Source of the DNA: an uncultured archaeon
GTDB taxonomy: Archaea > Nanobdellota > Nanobdellia > Pacearchaeales > GW2011-AR1
Assembly (NCBI GenBank): GCA_903866625.1
Contig: CAIPOI010000001.1
Location: forward strand, 1 to 48,227
DNA length: 48,227 nucleotides
Direction: 5' to 3'
This document shows, piece by piece, positions 38,032-46,624 of this stretch (position 1 is the first letter of the stretch; every line of letters starts with the position of its first letter). The notes beneath the pieces were generated by a model, which did no database searches, was not told the DNA's origin, and was given only the letters and a program-made list of their open reading frames with translations. Both the position numbers and the translations under genes were made by a program.

Positions 38032-40893
38032 TTAAACTTCTAAACTAACAACCTTTGATATCTTATCCTGCATGCTGACTCCATAGATTATAGGAGATTC
38101 GGTTATAAGTGAGTCATTATGCGTAATAACAATATATTGACCATTATTCATGTATCTTCTCAGAAGATTAGCTAATCTTTCAGAGTTTCTTCTATCTAAA
38201 GCAGCATCAATTTCATCCAAGATATAGAAAGGATAAGGTTTGTATTCTTGTATAGCGAAGATTAAACTTAGAGATATAAGAGACTGTTCACCTCCGGAAA
38301 GAGAGTGAGTATCAAAATATTTACCTTTTCCAACTTTAATAAGCATCTCTATTCCCCCATCAAAAACATCATCTTTATTTACGGGTTCAAGAGTAGCTAT
38401 GCCTTTCGTGCTTAATTGAGAGAAATTTCTAGAGAATAAAACATTTATTTGCTCTAAAGTTTGCATGAACACTTTCTTCTTCTTTTTATCAATATCTTCT
38501 ATAACCTTTAATATCTCTACTTTTTCTTCATTAATTTTATTTACTTTTTCTTGTATTTTATCATACTCGCCTTTAACATTATCATAAACTTCTAAGGCCT
38601 TTAGATTAACAGTTCCAATCTTAGCTATAATTATTTGAGTTTCTTCTAATCTTTTTCTTAATTCTTCTACTGGCAACCTCATTATTTTTTGCTCGCCAAA
38701 ACCTTTAGAATCTGCTTGTATGGCTTCTTTTTGAGCCAGGAATTGAGCTCGTTCAATTTTGAGATTATTTGTCCTTTCTTCTGAGAGATGCTTATTATTC
38801 TGTTTTTGCATTATATCTCGGTCATAAAAATGTATCTTCTCTTGAATCTGGTTTTTTTCTTCAAGAGTTTTTTTAAATCTGATCTTGATGCTTGCATCTT
38901 GATCATTTTTTTCATCTAAACTAGATTGCTTTTGTTCAATCTCTTTATTTACCTCTCCAAGTAATGCAGAGTTTTCTTCAAGTTCCCTTGAAACTTGTTT
39001 TAATAACATTTTATCTCTTTCCAAATCTCTTTGCTTAAGAGTAACTTCCATCCCCAAGTTGGATTCTTCGTGCCTCATTAATTCTTGAACTTCCAGCCTT
39101 AAATTGTCATAATTAGCTTCACTAGTTTTTGCAGAACTCATTTCTTTGTCAATACTTTCTTTTCTTTTTATCAACTCTTCCATTTCTCTTTCTGCCACTT
39201 TAATTTCCTCAGAAAACTTTCTTAGAATCTCTTTTTTTTCATTTATACTTTCTAATCTAAGAGTGTCTTGGCTTCTTATTCTTATTTCATTTTCTGCTTT
39301 TCTTAATTGTTCAGAAAGTTTTTCATTAATATCATTGGTTTGTTTTATACTCAAGAAGAGTTCTTTTATCTTGCTTTGACTGGAATCCATAATATTTTTT
39401 GCGTCGCCAATAACATGACTTACGTGCTCAGGAGTTATTTTTGTTTTGCATAAAGGACAGATATCTAATTGAGAAACTTGACTCTGAATTTTCTTTTGAT
39501 TTTCCATCTCTTTTTCCAAAATTGCTATTTGTTTTTCATTTTCAATATTCTTCTTAGAATTATTATCTAACTCGCCCCTATTCTTTTCTACCACGCCCTT
39601 TAGCAAGACTATTTTTTCCTTGTGAGTTTCCAAAGAATCTTTTATAGAAATTTCAGATTCTCTTTGTTGAATGCTGGTGAAGGTCACTTCATATTCTGTT
39701 TTTAATTTATTTATCTGTCTCTGTTTATCTTCTATTCTTGAATTTATAGATGCCTGTTGAGACTTTAGTATGTAAAGTTTTCTTCTTTGCTCGTCGATTT
39801 CTTCAAGTTGTTTTTTCTTAACTTCTAAATCTTTTTTTACACTCTTACCTTTTGATTTGCTCATTTCTGCTATTTCTTTTTCTGCAGATTCTATCATTTT
39901 ACCAATTTCTTCTTTTCTCTTAGTCATATCTTGAACTTGAGTTTCATAATTTTGCTTTTTTATTTCCAAACCCGCGAGTTCTGCTCTTAAGTCTGAAATT
40001 TCTCTATTAAGTCTATCTTGCTCTACTCCAGAATTCTTTTGAACATTAGAAGTAATGTGATTTATTTTTTCAGTAAGAATAGCTATTTCTGTTTGAGTCT
40101 TCTCAATTATTTCGTTTATCTTGTTGATAGTATCTGTTTCTTTATCTATGGCTTTGTTTATCTCATCTATTTTATCCTGCTTTTCTGTTGCAATCTTATG
40201 ACTTATAGAAGCCTTGTAAACTAAAACATCATTTTGTAATTTTTGGAAGTGTAAAGCTTGTTTTCTTTCATCTTCTAAATTTCTAAGATAAGCAGTTCTT
40301 TCTCTTAGTATCGCGGTAGCTTCTTTTAATCTTTCTTCGGTTTTTTCAACTTCTCTTAAAGAATGTTGCTTTCTCATCTCATAAACTGCTATCCCCGCAA
40401 CCTCTTCTATAACTTCTCTTCTTTGGTCTGGAGACATTTTAACAAAAGAGTCTATCTCTCCCTGAAGAACTATGTTAAACCCATTTGGATCAATTCCTGC
40501 TTGAGCCATTAACTCTAAAATTTCTTGTCTAGTTTTTATTTCACCATTAATTTTGTAAACTCCTTGACCATTTCTTCTAAGTATTCTTTTAATGCTAATT
40601 TCGGATTCATTTAAAGAAAAACCTTTATCAGAATTATCAAAAACAAGTTCTACAGAAGCCTCTGTTGCCGGTTTGTATTGTTGAGTTCCTGCAAAAATAA
40701 GGTTTGAAAGATGCTTTGCACGCATACTTTTACTACCAAGTCTTCCAAGAACAAAGCAGATAGCATCAGTAACATTAGATTTACCCGAACCATTAGGACC
40801 TACAATACAGTTTAGAGTATTCTTAAAAGGAATGTGTGTTTCTCTTGCAAAACTCTTGAATCCATGTATCACTAACTCTTTTATGAATGGCAT
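38032..40893 (-). CDS. smc: SMC-type chromosome ATPase with a central zinc-hook motif
   Basis: The 953-aa protein has an N-terminal ABC head with IHGFKSF and Walker A GPNGSGKS (32-39). FNIVLQGEIDSFVKMSPDQR is the typical SMC segment. The C-terminal signature is LSGGEQSLISLSLIFA and Walker B is FYILDEIDAALDRRN. Two long coiled coils flank the midpoint. Where SMC proteins carry a ~150-residue hinge, this one has only ICPLCKTKITPEH with Cys479 and Cys482, at the exact centre (953/2 = 476). That is the C-x-x-C zinc hook of Rad50. Expected role: chromosome organisation. ATCTTTAAATATCC 20-30 nt upstream indicates a leaderless start. Confidence 0.9.
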   Translation of the reverse strand: MPFIKELVIHGFKSFARETHIPFKNTLNCIVGPNGSGKSNVTDAICFVLGRLGSKSMRAKHLSNLIFAGTQQYKPATEASVELVFDNSDKGFSLNESEISIKRILRRNGQGVYKINGEIKTRQEILELMAQAGIDPNGFNIVLQGEIDSFVKMSPDQRREVIEEVAGIAVYEMRKQHSLREVEKTEERLKEATAILRERTAYLRNLEDERKQALHFQKLQNDVLVYKASISHKIATEKQDKIDEINKAIDKETDTINKINEIIEKTQTEIAILTEKINHITSNVQKNSGVEQDRLNREISDLRAELAGLEIKKQNYETQVQDMTKRKEEIGKMIESAEKEIAEMSKSKGKSVKKDLEVKKKQLEEIDEQRRKLYILKSQQASINSRIEDKQRQINKLKTEYEVTFTSIQQRESEISIKDSLETHKEKIVLLKGVVEKNRGELDNNSKKNIENEKQIAILEKEMENQKKIQSQVSQLDICPLCKTKITPEHVSHVIGDAKNIMDSSQSKIKELFLSIKQTNDINEKLSEQLRKAENEIRIRSQDTLRLESINEKKEILRKFSEEIKVAEREMEELIKRKESIDKEMSSAKTSEANYDNLRLEVQELMRHEESNLGMEVTLKQRDLERDKMLLKQVSRELEENSALLGEVNKEIEQKQSSLDEKNDQDASIKIRFKKTLEEKNQIQEKIHFYDRDIMQKQNNKHLSEERTNNLKIERAQFLAQKEAIQADSKGFGEQKIMRLPVEELRKRLEETQIIIAKIGTVNLKALEVYDNVKGEYDKIQEKVNKINEEKVEILKVIEDIDKKKKKVFMQTLEQINVLFSRNFSQLSTKGIATLEPVNKDDVFDGGIEMLIKVGKGKYFDTHSLSGGEQSLISLSLIFAIQEYKPYPFYILDEIDAALDRRNSERLANLLRRYMNNGQYIVITHNDSLITESPIIYGVSMQDKISKVVSLEV

Positions 40894-40951
40894 AAATAGT
40901 AATTGGAAAGAGGATATTTAAAGATTATTGGCCGAAAGGCAGGATTGGGTG

Positions 40952-41392
40952 TTATTGGGGTCTCGCTAGTTTGAGTTCTTGAGTCCAAATTTTTCTTCTC
41001 CAATTTATCCAGAAGTTTCTTTCTTGATACTCTTCTTTATCAGGAATATAACCCATATCTTCAATTATGTGTTGCTTTGCAGATTCCTTAATTATATCCC
41101 TAAACTTTGAATCATATTTTAAACTGAGAATTGAGCAGCATTCAACTAAACCTTCATAATGATGCCTTTGTTCTCTATGTCTTAATGAACCCTCGTTAGG
41201 ATCTGTTGGATCAATTGTGTAATCATAAACTCTGCTTTGTTTATCTGCGCCTTTTTTTCCAGCAAAATCATCAAACCAATGATTTATTTCAGAAACTATC
41301 TTGACTATATCCCTTAAATTTTGGTAATAAAACCGTGGCTCTGCTTGTTTTAGTTGTTTAAACGCAGCCCTAAGGTGTTGATGGAATAACAT
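40952..41392 (-). CDS. Hypothetical helical protein (146 aa)
   Basis: All-helical with many His, Trp and Tyr residues (RHREQRHHYEGLVECCSILS). Its start lies inside the upstream gene (23-nt overlap), so the two are one operon. No family recognised. Confidence 0.65.
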   Translation of the reverse strand: MLFHQHLRAAFKQLKQAEPRFYYQNLRDIVKIVSEINHWFDDFAGKKGADKQSRVYDYTIDPTDPNEGSLRHREQRHHYEGLVECCSILSLKYDSKFRDIIKESAKQHIIEDMGYIPDKEEYQERNFWINWRRKIWTQELKLARPQ

Positions 41393-41768
41393 GGTTTCTT
41401 TTATCTTTTTCCTTAGACCTCAAGGTTATAAAATCTTTGTAAAAATCGTTCTCAGGATTTTTAGAATATTCTTCGAGTGCTCTTGAAATTTCCTGTTCGC
41501 TCGGAACAAGATATCCTAAGCTCTCTAAGGTTCCAAGCTTTTCAAATTGAGCTCTTGCTAAATCTAAGAGATGACTAAGATTTTGTTGTATAACATATTT
41601 AAGAAATCCCTTATTTTTAGGGTTGTAGGTGTTTACAGCTTCAAAATCTGCAATTCTACAGGCATATTCAAAGCAAGAATCAAGGATTTCTTGTTCATTA
41701 AAGTTTAATCCAAATTCTCTTAAGCTGGCGAATACGCCTTCAATTGTTGGCAAGGTTTTTGTTGACAT
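41370..41768 (-). CDS. Hypothetical helical protein (132 aa)
   Basis: Helical, acidic-basic mixed protein (FGLNFNEQEILDSCFEYACR, later EQEISRALEEYSKNPENDF). Overlaps the downstream gene by 23 nt. The AT-rich gap to the rightward gene at 41842 holds ACTTTTAAATAAATC, which could act as a promoter in either direction. Function unknown. Confidence 0.65.
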   Translation of the reverse strand: MSTKTLPTIEGVFASLREFGLNFNEQEILDSCFEYACRIADFEAVNTYNPKNKGFLKYVIQQNLSHLLDLARAQFEKLGTLESLGYLVPSEQEISRALEEYSKNPENDFYKDFITLRSKEKDKRNHVIPSTP

Positions 41769-41841
41769 GAGATTTTTGTTAATCTTGTAATAGATAGTGA
41801 AGCACAGATTTATTTAAAAGTATTGATTTTATGATTAATTT

Positions 41842-42141
41842 ATGGGAAAATCTGATAAACTTGAATCACCTTTAGTTGCTAAGTTAAAACAGCAAGGTTT
41901 TAGAGCGGTTGCAAGTATATCTGATAAAAACTTTGTTCCAGATTTGTTAGCTTTTGTAACTGATGTAACTAGAGAAAAATATAGAGGTATAAGAATGGTG
42001 CCTCCAGAAGCAGCTCTTCCTGAAGGATATAAGTGGGCTGAAGAAAGGTTTCATATTGTTTATGCTAAAACCAAGGGAATTCATGTAGTTTTACGAGATG
42101 TTAAGGCTCCAAATGGGGATATTTTGAATTATCAGTTTTAA
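41842..42141 (+). CDS. Hypothetical protein (99 aa)
   Basis: Small alpha/beta protein (SPLVAKLKQQGFRAVASISD then FHIVYAKTKGIHVVLRDVK). A TATA-like TTTATTTAAAAG lies 20-30 nt upstream of the ATG. It overlaps the convergent gene by 4 nt at the stop codons. Function unknown. Confidence 0.6.
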   Translation: MGKSDKLESPLVAKLKQQGFRAVASISDKNFVPDLLAFVTDVTREKYRGIRMVPPEAALPEGYKWAEERFHIVYAKTKGIHVVLRDVKAPNGDILNYQF

Positions 42142-42512
42142 TCTAGAAATATTATACTTGCAATTTTACTTTCTAAAACCATCTGAGATATAACTCTGCC
42201 AGAAAACTCAAATGAAACCATATCGGTTTTCCTTCTCGCATTTGCTATCACTCCTTCTGCCCTGCTTTCACTACGATAGGGTCCTTCCTGGTGAGTATCC
42301 CATTCACCAACAGTATATGCCCCCATAACCGGGGTATCATGTTGTAGTTCTGCTCTAGAAATTTCTGCAAAGTATATTGGGATGAATCTTTCTTTACTCG
42401 GTTGTGCAGATTCTTTGATATAATTGCTATTACCTACTTTTAAGATGTCTCTTCTCCTAATCTTTCTAAAGGTAGTAGCTCCTTCAGATTGATTTTGTTT
42501 ATCATGGGTCAT
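42138..42512 (-). CDS. Hypothetical protein (124 aa)
   Basis: Beta-rich protein with a basic N-terminus (FRKIRRRDILKVGNSNYIKE) and a DTPVMGAYTVGEWDT segment. It is divergent from the TrmB regulator, 64 nt away, so it could be controlled from the same intergenic region. No family recognised. Confidence 0.6.
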   Translation of the reverse strand: MTHDKQNQSEGATTFRKIRRRDILKVGNSNYIKESAQPSKERFIPIYFAEISRAELQHDTPVMGAYTVGEWDTHQEGPYRSESRAEGVIANARRKTDMVSFEFSGRVISQMVLESKIASIIFLD

Positions 42513-42532
42513 ATATTCTTTTAACCATAAAT

Positions 42533-42541
42533 CTTTAAATA
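42533..42541 (+). promoter_or_regulatory. TATA box of the TrmB-family gene
   Basis: CTTTAAATA; transcription would start inside the palindrome at 42554-42576. Confidence 0.45.
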
Positions 42542-42553
42542 GTATTCCACAGA

Positions 42554-42576
42554 TTTAACTCCATATTGGAGTTAAA
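42554..42576. promoter_or_regulatory. Perfect palindrome abutting a regulator start codon
   Basis: Arms TTTAACTCCA and TGGAGTTAAA are exact reverse complements separated by TAT, and the ATG follows with no gap. It covers the predicted transcription start of the TrmB-family gene. An autoregulatory operator is the simplest reading; a translation-blocking hairpin is possible, as the right arm holds GGAG. Confidence 0.65.
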
Positions 42577-43335
42577 ATGATAGAACAACTAAAGGAATTT
42601 GGAATGAGTGACTATGAAGCACGTGTTATTAATATTCTTTTAAGCGAAAGACTTAATGCTCGAGATTTGAGTAAAAAGACCAAGATACCATTTGGTAAAA
42701 TATACTCCATTATAAAAAGATTAAAGGAAATAAATATAGTTAAAGAAACTAACTCTCGGCCAAAGTTATTATATCTTGAGAATCCCTCTTTATTTGTTGA
42801 TAAGCTTATTAACATAAAACAAGAAAAAGATAAGATTTTATTTAGTTGTTTAAGAGAATCTGTTTCTAATATGGAAATTGAATCTAAAAAAATTTCTCGT
42901 TTTTTTGATATAGGAACTAATGTTGAAGATAACAAAAGAATTCAATTAAGAGTATTTTCTGAAGCGAAGGAAGAAGTATTGCAGATAATCAATATTCATC
43001 ATAAGCCAAATTCTAATAGAACAAGTAAAACTATTTGGGAGCAAGAAATTGAAAAAGCTGTCAAACGTGGTGTGAAATTTAAAGCCATATACCCCGAGAA
43101 AATAATTCTTCCAACTATATTGGAGAAATTAAATAAAAAGAAGCCAGAAAGTTTTACTGTTAAGAGATTAGATACAGATTTTTGTAGATGTGATATTGTG
43201 GATGGTAAGAAGGTTCTAATAAAATTAGTCTATAAAGACCCATTGCAATTTGGCGGAATTGTACTTATTGAAAATGAAGATTTTGCAGATAATCTTAAGA
43301 AGATATTTGAAGAGTTGTGGAGAGAAGCGGAATAG
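42577..43335 (+). CDS. TrmB-family transcriptional regulator
   Basis: The 252-aa protein has an N-terminal winged helix (FGMSDYEARVINILL, ARDLSKKTKIPFGKIYSIIK) of the archaeal TrmB type, then a helical linker and a C-terminal domain (VKRGVKFKAIYPEK; GGIVLIENEDFADNLKK) resembling the PLD-like/effector domain of this family. TrmB proteins sense sugars in some archaea; the ligand here cannot be told. A 23-bp palindrome touches its start codon. Confidence 0.85.
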   Translation: MIEQLKEFGMSDYEARVINILLSERLNARDLSKKTKIPFGKIYSIIKRLKEINIVKETNSRPKLLYLENPSLFVDKLINIKQEKDKILFSCLRESVSNMEIESKKISRFFDIGTNVEDNKRIQLRVFSEAKEEVLQIINIHHKPNSNRTSKTIWEQEIEKAVKRGVKFKAIYPEKIILPTILEKLNKKKPESFTVKRLDTDFCRCDIVDGKKVLIKLVYKDPLQFGGIVLIENEDFADNLKKIFEELWREAE

Positions 43336-43353
43336 ATATTAAAATAATAAACT

Positions 43354-44028
43354 CTAATCTTTCTTTTTTAGATAATCGATACAAGAATCAATAAGTTTAT
43401 CAAAATCTTTATTCTTTTTCCATTCTTGTTTTATAAATTCTCTTAACTTTTCGTGGTTGGGATAACCTCTGTCAGAGTTAATAAGCAAATCTTTGAATTC
43501 TAAGTTTAATAAAACAGTTAGAGCTTCCTTTAGATCTGCCGTCTTTTCTTTGCCTACTTGTTTTTCAACTTTCGCCCAGTAATTTTTGTGAAAATGAAAA
43601 TGCATTATTTCATGTGCAGAGGTTAGAATAATTTGAAAGGTATTTCCAAATATATTAAACATAAATGATTTTCCTTCTAGATCATAGGGGCATCTTGAAG
43701 CGGTTGTTGCATAGGCTCTTATTAGTTTAATATTAAGTTTTTTACCAGTAATATTCTCAAGTCTTCTAAAGTATTCTTTTTCAATTGAATTCCAAGAGAG
43801 CTGTGCTGCTTTGATTATTTGTGCTAAAGTTTTAGAATTATATACTAAGGCCATTCTTTTAGCTAACTCGCCCTTACAATCTTTAAACTTTTTACCTTTT
43901 AAGAAAGAAACCAATCTAGAGTCCATATTTTTAGTGAAGTCATAACCAAATCGCGGAGGTTTGTTACAAGTTTCCCAAATATTAAACAAATCTTTTTCTT
44001 TATTAAAGTAAAGTTTTACTTTTGTCAT
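43354..44028 (-). CDS. HExxH zincin-like protein (224 aa)
   Basis: The motif LTSAHEIMHFHFHK gives His139, Glu140 and His143; a downstream Glu in TADLKEALTVL is a candidate third ligand. The protein has no signal peptide or membrane helix, so it would act in the cytosol. The rest is helical and Lys-rich. A peptidase is the likely call but the family is not recognised. It follows rnhB by 6 nt in the same direction and is likely cotranscribed. Confidence 0.68.
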   Translation of the reverse strand: MTKVKLYFNKEKDLFNIWETCNKPPRFGYDFTKNMDSRLVSFLKGKKFKDCKGELAKRMALVYNSKTLAQIIKAAQLSWNSIEKEYFRRLENITGKKLNIKLIRAYATTASRCPYDLEGKSFMFNIFGNTFQIILTSAHEIMHFHFHKNYWAKVEKQVGKEKTADLKEALTVLLNLEFKDLLINSDRGYPNHEKLREFIKQEWKKNKDFDKLIDSCIDYLKKKD

Positions 44029-44034
44029 TTTAAT

Positions 44035-44745
44035 CTAGAAAAGTTTCTTTTGCTTGGTTTCATCTTTTATGCCAAGCTTCTTTTTCTTGGCTTCCTGAAA
44101 AGTTGCCCAGCTTTCTCTAAATATACCCTTAAATTTTGGATTATCAACGTTTTCTTCTAAAAACTTTTTAGTGGTAGGGTCACTTGGATAACCCGAGCCA
44201 AAATCAACATTAAACTGTTCTTTTATTTTTTCTATTTCTGAATCACGAGTTACTTTTGCAATAATGCTCGCAGCAGAAACAACAGGATGATTAAAATCTG
44301 CTTTATGCTCGCAGATTATATTTTTTGCTAAATTTTTGTCTTTAACAAAACCAAGAAGTTGTTTTTTCCAGCCCTCGGTGTTTATCGAAGGACAATCAAG
44401 TATAATCTTTAAGTTCTTTTTATCAACTTCTTTTATTTCTTCAGTTAGCTGATTAATAATAGTTGCCGCGCCCAAAGCTTCAACTTGGTTAAGATTTAAG
44501 CCTTCACCCATACCTGTATCTATTTCTATGGGATTTACTAAGAAGGTTTTATGACTTAGTGTGGCTTTTTTTAAAATTTGTTCAAGTTCTGTTCTTTGTT
44601 TTGGTGAAAGCAATTTAGAATCTTTTGCTCCAAGGTTTTTTAGTTCTTTTTCTTTATCTTGCTCAATTAAGACTCCTGCTAAAAGCATGGGGCCCATAAC
44701 TGGGCCTCTTCCTGCGTCGTCTATGCCTATGAGATAAGTTACCAT
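44035..44745 (-). CDS. rnhB: Ribonuclease HII
   Basis: Removes ribonucleotides from DNA-RNA hybrids. The DEDD active site reads Asp9, Asp10, Asp117 (IILDCPS) and Asp150 (EHKADFNHPVVSAASI). The second residue is normally Glu (GIDEAGRG) but here the motif is GIDDAGRG. The C-terminus ends QKKLF, matching the PCNA-binding tail of archaeal RNase HII. Length 236 aa is normal. A TTATAAATATAA box lies about 20-30 nt upstream. Confidence 0.92.
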   Translation of the reverse strand: MVTYLIGIDDAGRGPVMGPMLLAGVLIEQDKEKELKNLGAKDSKLLSPKQRTELEQILKKATLSHKTFLVNPIEIDTGMGEGLNLNQVEALGAATIINQLTEEIKEVDKKNLKIILDCPSINTEGWKKQLLGFVKDKNLAKNIICEHKADFNHPVVSAASIIAKVTRDSEIEKIKEQFNVDFGSGYPSDPTTKKFLEENVDNPKFKGIFRESWATFQEAKKKKLGIKDETKQKKLF

Positions 44746-44760
44746 AATTATGGATAGAGT

Positions 44761-44774
44761 TTATATTTATAAGG
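44761..44774 (-). promoter_or_regulatory. TATA box of rnhB
   Basis: Minus strand CCTTATAAATATAA, centred about 23 nt from the ATG at 44745. A second TATA box (GGTTTAAAATG, 44786-44796) faces right towards the gene at 44817. Confidence 0.5.
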
Positions 44775-44816
44775 TTAAGTAATAAGGTTTAAAATGATTA
44801 GTTAACTATACTAATA

Positions 44817-45524
44817 ATGAAAAATAGTGTGATTTTTGTATTACTAATAGGATTTATTCTTTGTATTAGTTTTATCTCTGCGTCAAGCTATATTGAATTT
44901 AATCAAGTTGGAAATAAACTTGTAGTAAAACAAAACCTCTCTGGAGTTTATTCAAGTTATATTGATACACAAACTCTTGAAAAAACAAGTTCTGGCTTTG
45001 TTTTTCTAAAGAAACTTCAATTTAACAAAAGTCTTGATAATCTTAGTGTAAGGCTTAATTTAGACAATGGTTTTGTAATAAATAATCAAAATGCTTATCC
45101 AAACTCTTACTTGCTTGAAACCGATGGACAGACAATAAGTTTGATTTGGAATGTTAATCAATTAACTTCGGAGAATAGTTTTCCAATGTTTGTTGAGATA
45201 AAGAATAATAATTCTAGTTCCATCTGGAAAATAATTTTAATAATTTTTTTAGTTGTTATTTTTGTTGTGGGTAGTTGGGTTTTGTATTTGAGAAATAATA
45301 GATCAAAATCATCTGGAAAGTTTGAACAGCATTTACTTGAATCTGAAAAAAAAGTTATTTCTGAGCTAAAGAAAGCAGACAGAAATGAGTTATGGCAGAA
45401 ACAACTTCAGTTAGCAACAGGTTTTAGCAAAGCTAAGATGTCTAGAGTAATAAGGAATCTTGAGTCCCGAGAACTTATAACAAAGATTCCTATGGGAAAT
45501 ACAAATAAGGTTGTGCTGAAGTAA
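44817..45524 (+). CDS. Membrane-bound winged-helix regulator with external sensor domain
   Basis: The 235-aa protein has a signal peptide or first helix in residues 1-22, an outside beta-rich domain (~24-130), a membrane helix at ~136-158 and a cytosolic winged helix-turn-helix at ~175-235 (LWQKQLQLATGFSKAKMSRV followed by IRNLESRELI). It belongs by layout to archaeal one-component membrane regulators that read the outside and bind DNA inside. No ligand can be inferred. It may regulate the secreted protein encoded next, but no shared operator was found. Confidence 0.78.
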   Translation: MKNSVIFVLLIGFILCISFISASSYIEFNQVGNKLVVKQNLSGVYSSYIDTQTLEKTSSGFVFLKKLQFNKSLDNLSVRLNLDNGFVINNQNAYPNSYLLETDGQTISLIWNVNQLTSENSFPMFVEIKNNNSSSIWKIILIIFLVVIFVVGSWVLYLRNNRSKSSGKFEQHLLESEKKVISELKKADRNELWQKQLQLATGFSKAKMSRVIRNLESRELITKIPMGNTNKVVLK

Positions 45525-45606
45525 ATACTAAGTTGTTTCATCTTGTTTCAAGGATATATTAAATACTAATTTTTACTAGGTTTTTTATCCAATCATGCTC
45601 AATGTT

Positions 45607-45618
45607 GGGCTCGCGCCC
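45607..45618. repeat. GC hairpin GGGC-TCGC-GCCC in a leader
   Basis: It lies between a TATA element (GATATATTAAATAC near 45554) and the coding start at 45649/45691, so it would be in the 5' leader. Its GC content stands out from its surroundings. It may be a stability or translation-control hairpin. Confidence 0.4.
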
Positions 45619-45648
45619 GCATTTTAGAGGTTTAAGGCGTTTGTCAAA

Positions 45649-46566
45649 ATGCAAGCGCTCGTGAAAGGAGGTAAAAAAGAAAAAACAAATATGCAAACAA
45701 AAAATACAAAACAAGTAATGCTTGTTGCTTTGCTGGGAATAGCTTTAATGCTAAGTACTTTATCTTTTGTTTTAGCTGAAGACTCAAATGATAGTTCTTC
45801 TGCTATTGCATTATATAATGATACTTCAAATCTGCCTGACGGAATAGTTATAGCTCCTGCTCCAGGAAATATTAGTGATGACTTTAATGAAACAAGTTCA
45901 TGGAAAATTGGCTGGCAGCAAATAAAAATAGCTATGACTTTTAATGAAGATAAAAAGGCTCAAATGGAATTAAAACTTGCTGAGATGAGATTAAATCAAG
46001 CAAGACATGCTGCTAAGAATAATAATAGTGAGGCTATGCAAAAAGCTTTAGAGGCACATGATAGAATCATCCAAAAAATACAAGAAAGAGTCCAAAAAAT
46101 GGAATCTCGTGGTGATGAAAATTCCACTAAGGAAAAAATAGGAAATCTTTATGCCCTTCAACAAGCTGTTCAAGTTCATGAGGAAAGGATTGCTAAGCTT
46201 GGTGCTCTTTTAGAAAATGAGAACTTAACTGAACAAGAAAAGCAAGTTATTCAGATGAGACTTGAAAAAGCTCAGAATAATACTGCTCATCTTCAGGAAG
46301 TTCAAACAGAAAAAGAAGACAAGCTTAAAACAAAGCTTATGGCTGTTGCAAATATAACTGAAGAACAAGCTCAATCTATTGTTGATGCTTTAAGGGAAAG
46401 CAAAGATAAGGAAGAGTTTAAGAAAAATATGGAAGATGCAAAACAGCAAGTAAAAGAACAGAGAGAACAACAAAGAGAGGAAAGAAAACAGCAGAGAGAA
46501 ACCAATCAACAAGAACAAGAATCTGAAGACGATAACGATAGTGTTTCAGAAACAGATTCTGATTAA
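45649..46566 (+). CDS. Secreted helical coiled-coil protein (DUF5667-like layout)
   Basis: The signal peptide is QVMLVALLGIALMLSTLSFV. ATG 45649 gives 305 aa; ATG 45691 gives a cleaner signal peptide (291 aa) but its nearest ribosome-binding sequence (AAAGGAGG) is 18 nt away, so the start is unsettled. The mature part begins with an acidic Asn/Ser stretch and continues as charged helices (QMELKLAEMRLNQARHAAKN; AQMELK-type repeats). It ends in a Gln/Glu/Arg-rich coil and an acidic tail. Likely an envelope or secreted protein of unknown function. A T-rich terminator follows at 46567-46605. Confidence 0.72.
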   Translation: MQALVKGGKKEKTNMQTKNTKQVMLVALLGIALMLSTLSFVLAEDSNDSSSAIALYNDTSNLPDGIVIAPAPGNISDDFNETSSWKIGWQQIKIAMTFNEDKKAQMELKLAEMRLNQARHAAKNNNSEAMQKALEAHDRIIQKIQERVQKMESRGDENSTKEKIGNLYALQQAVQVHEERIAKLGALLENENLTEQEKQVIQMRLEKAQNNTAHLQEVQTEKEDKLKTKLMAVANITEEQAQSIVDALRESKDKEEFKKNMEDAKQQVKEQREQQREERKQQRETNQQEQESEDDNDSVSETDSD

Positions 46567-46605
46567 ACTTTTATTTTTTTCTTTTTTATTTATTTTTTTA
46601 ATAAT
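46567..46605 (+). terminator. T-rich terminator
   Basis: Several oligo-T tracts on the plus strand immediately after the stop codon of the secreted coiled-coil protein gene. Confidence 0.55.
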
Positions 46606-46624
46606 CTAAGAAATCCATCTCCAA

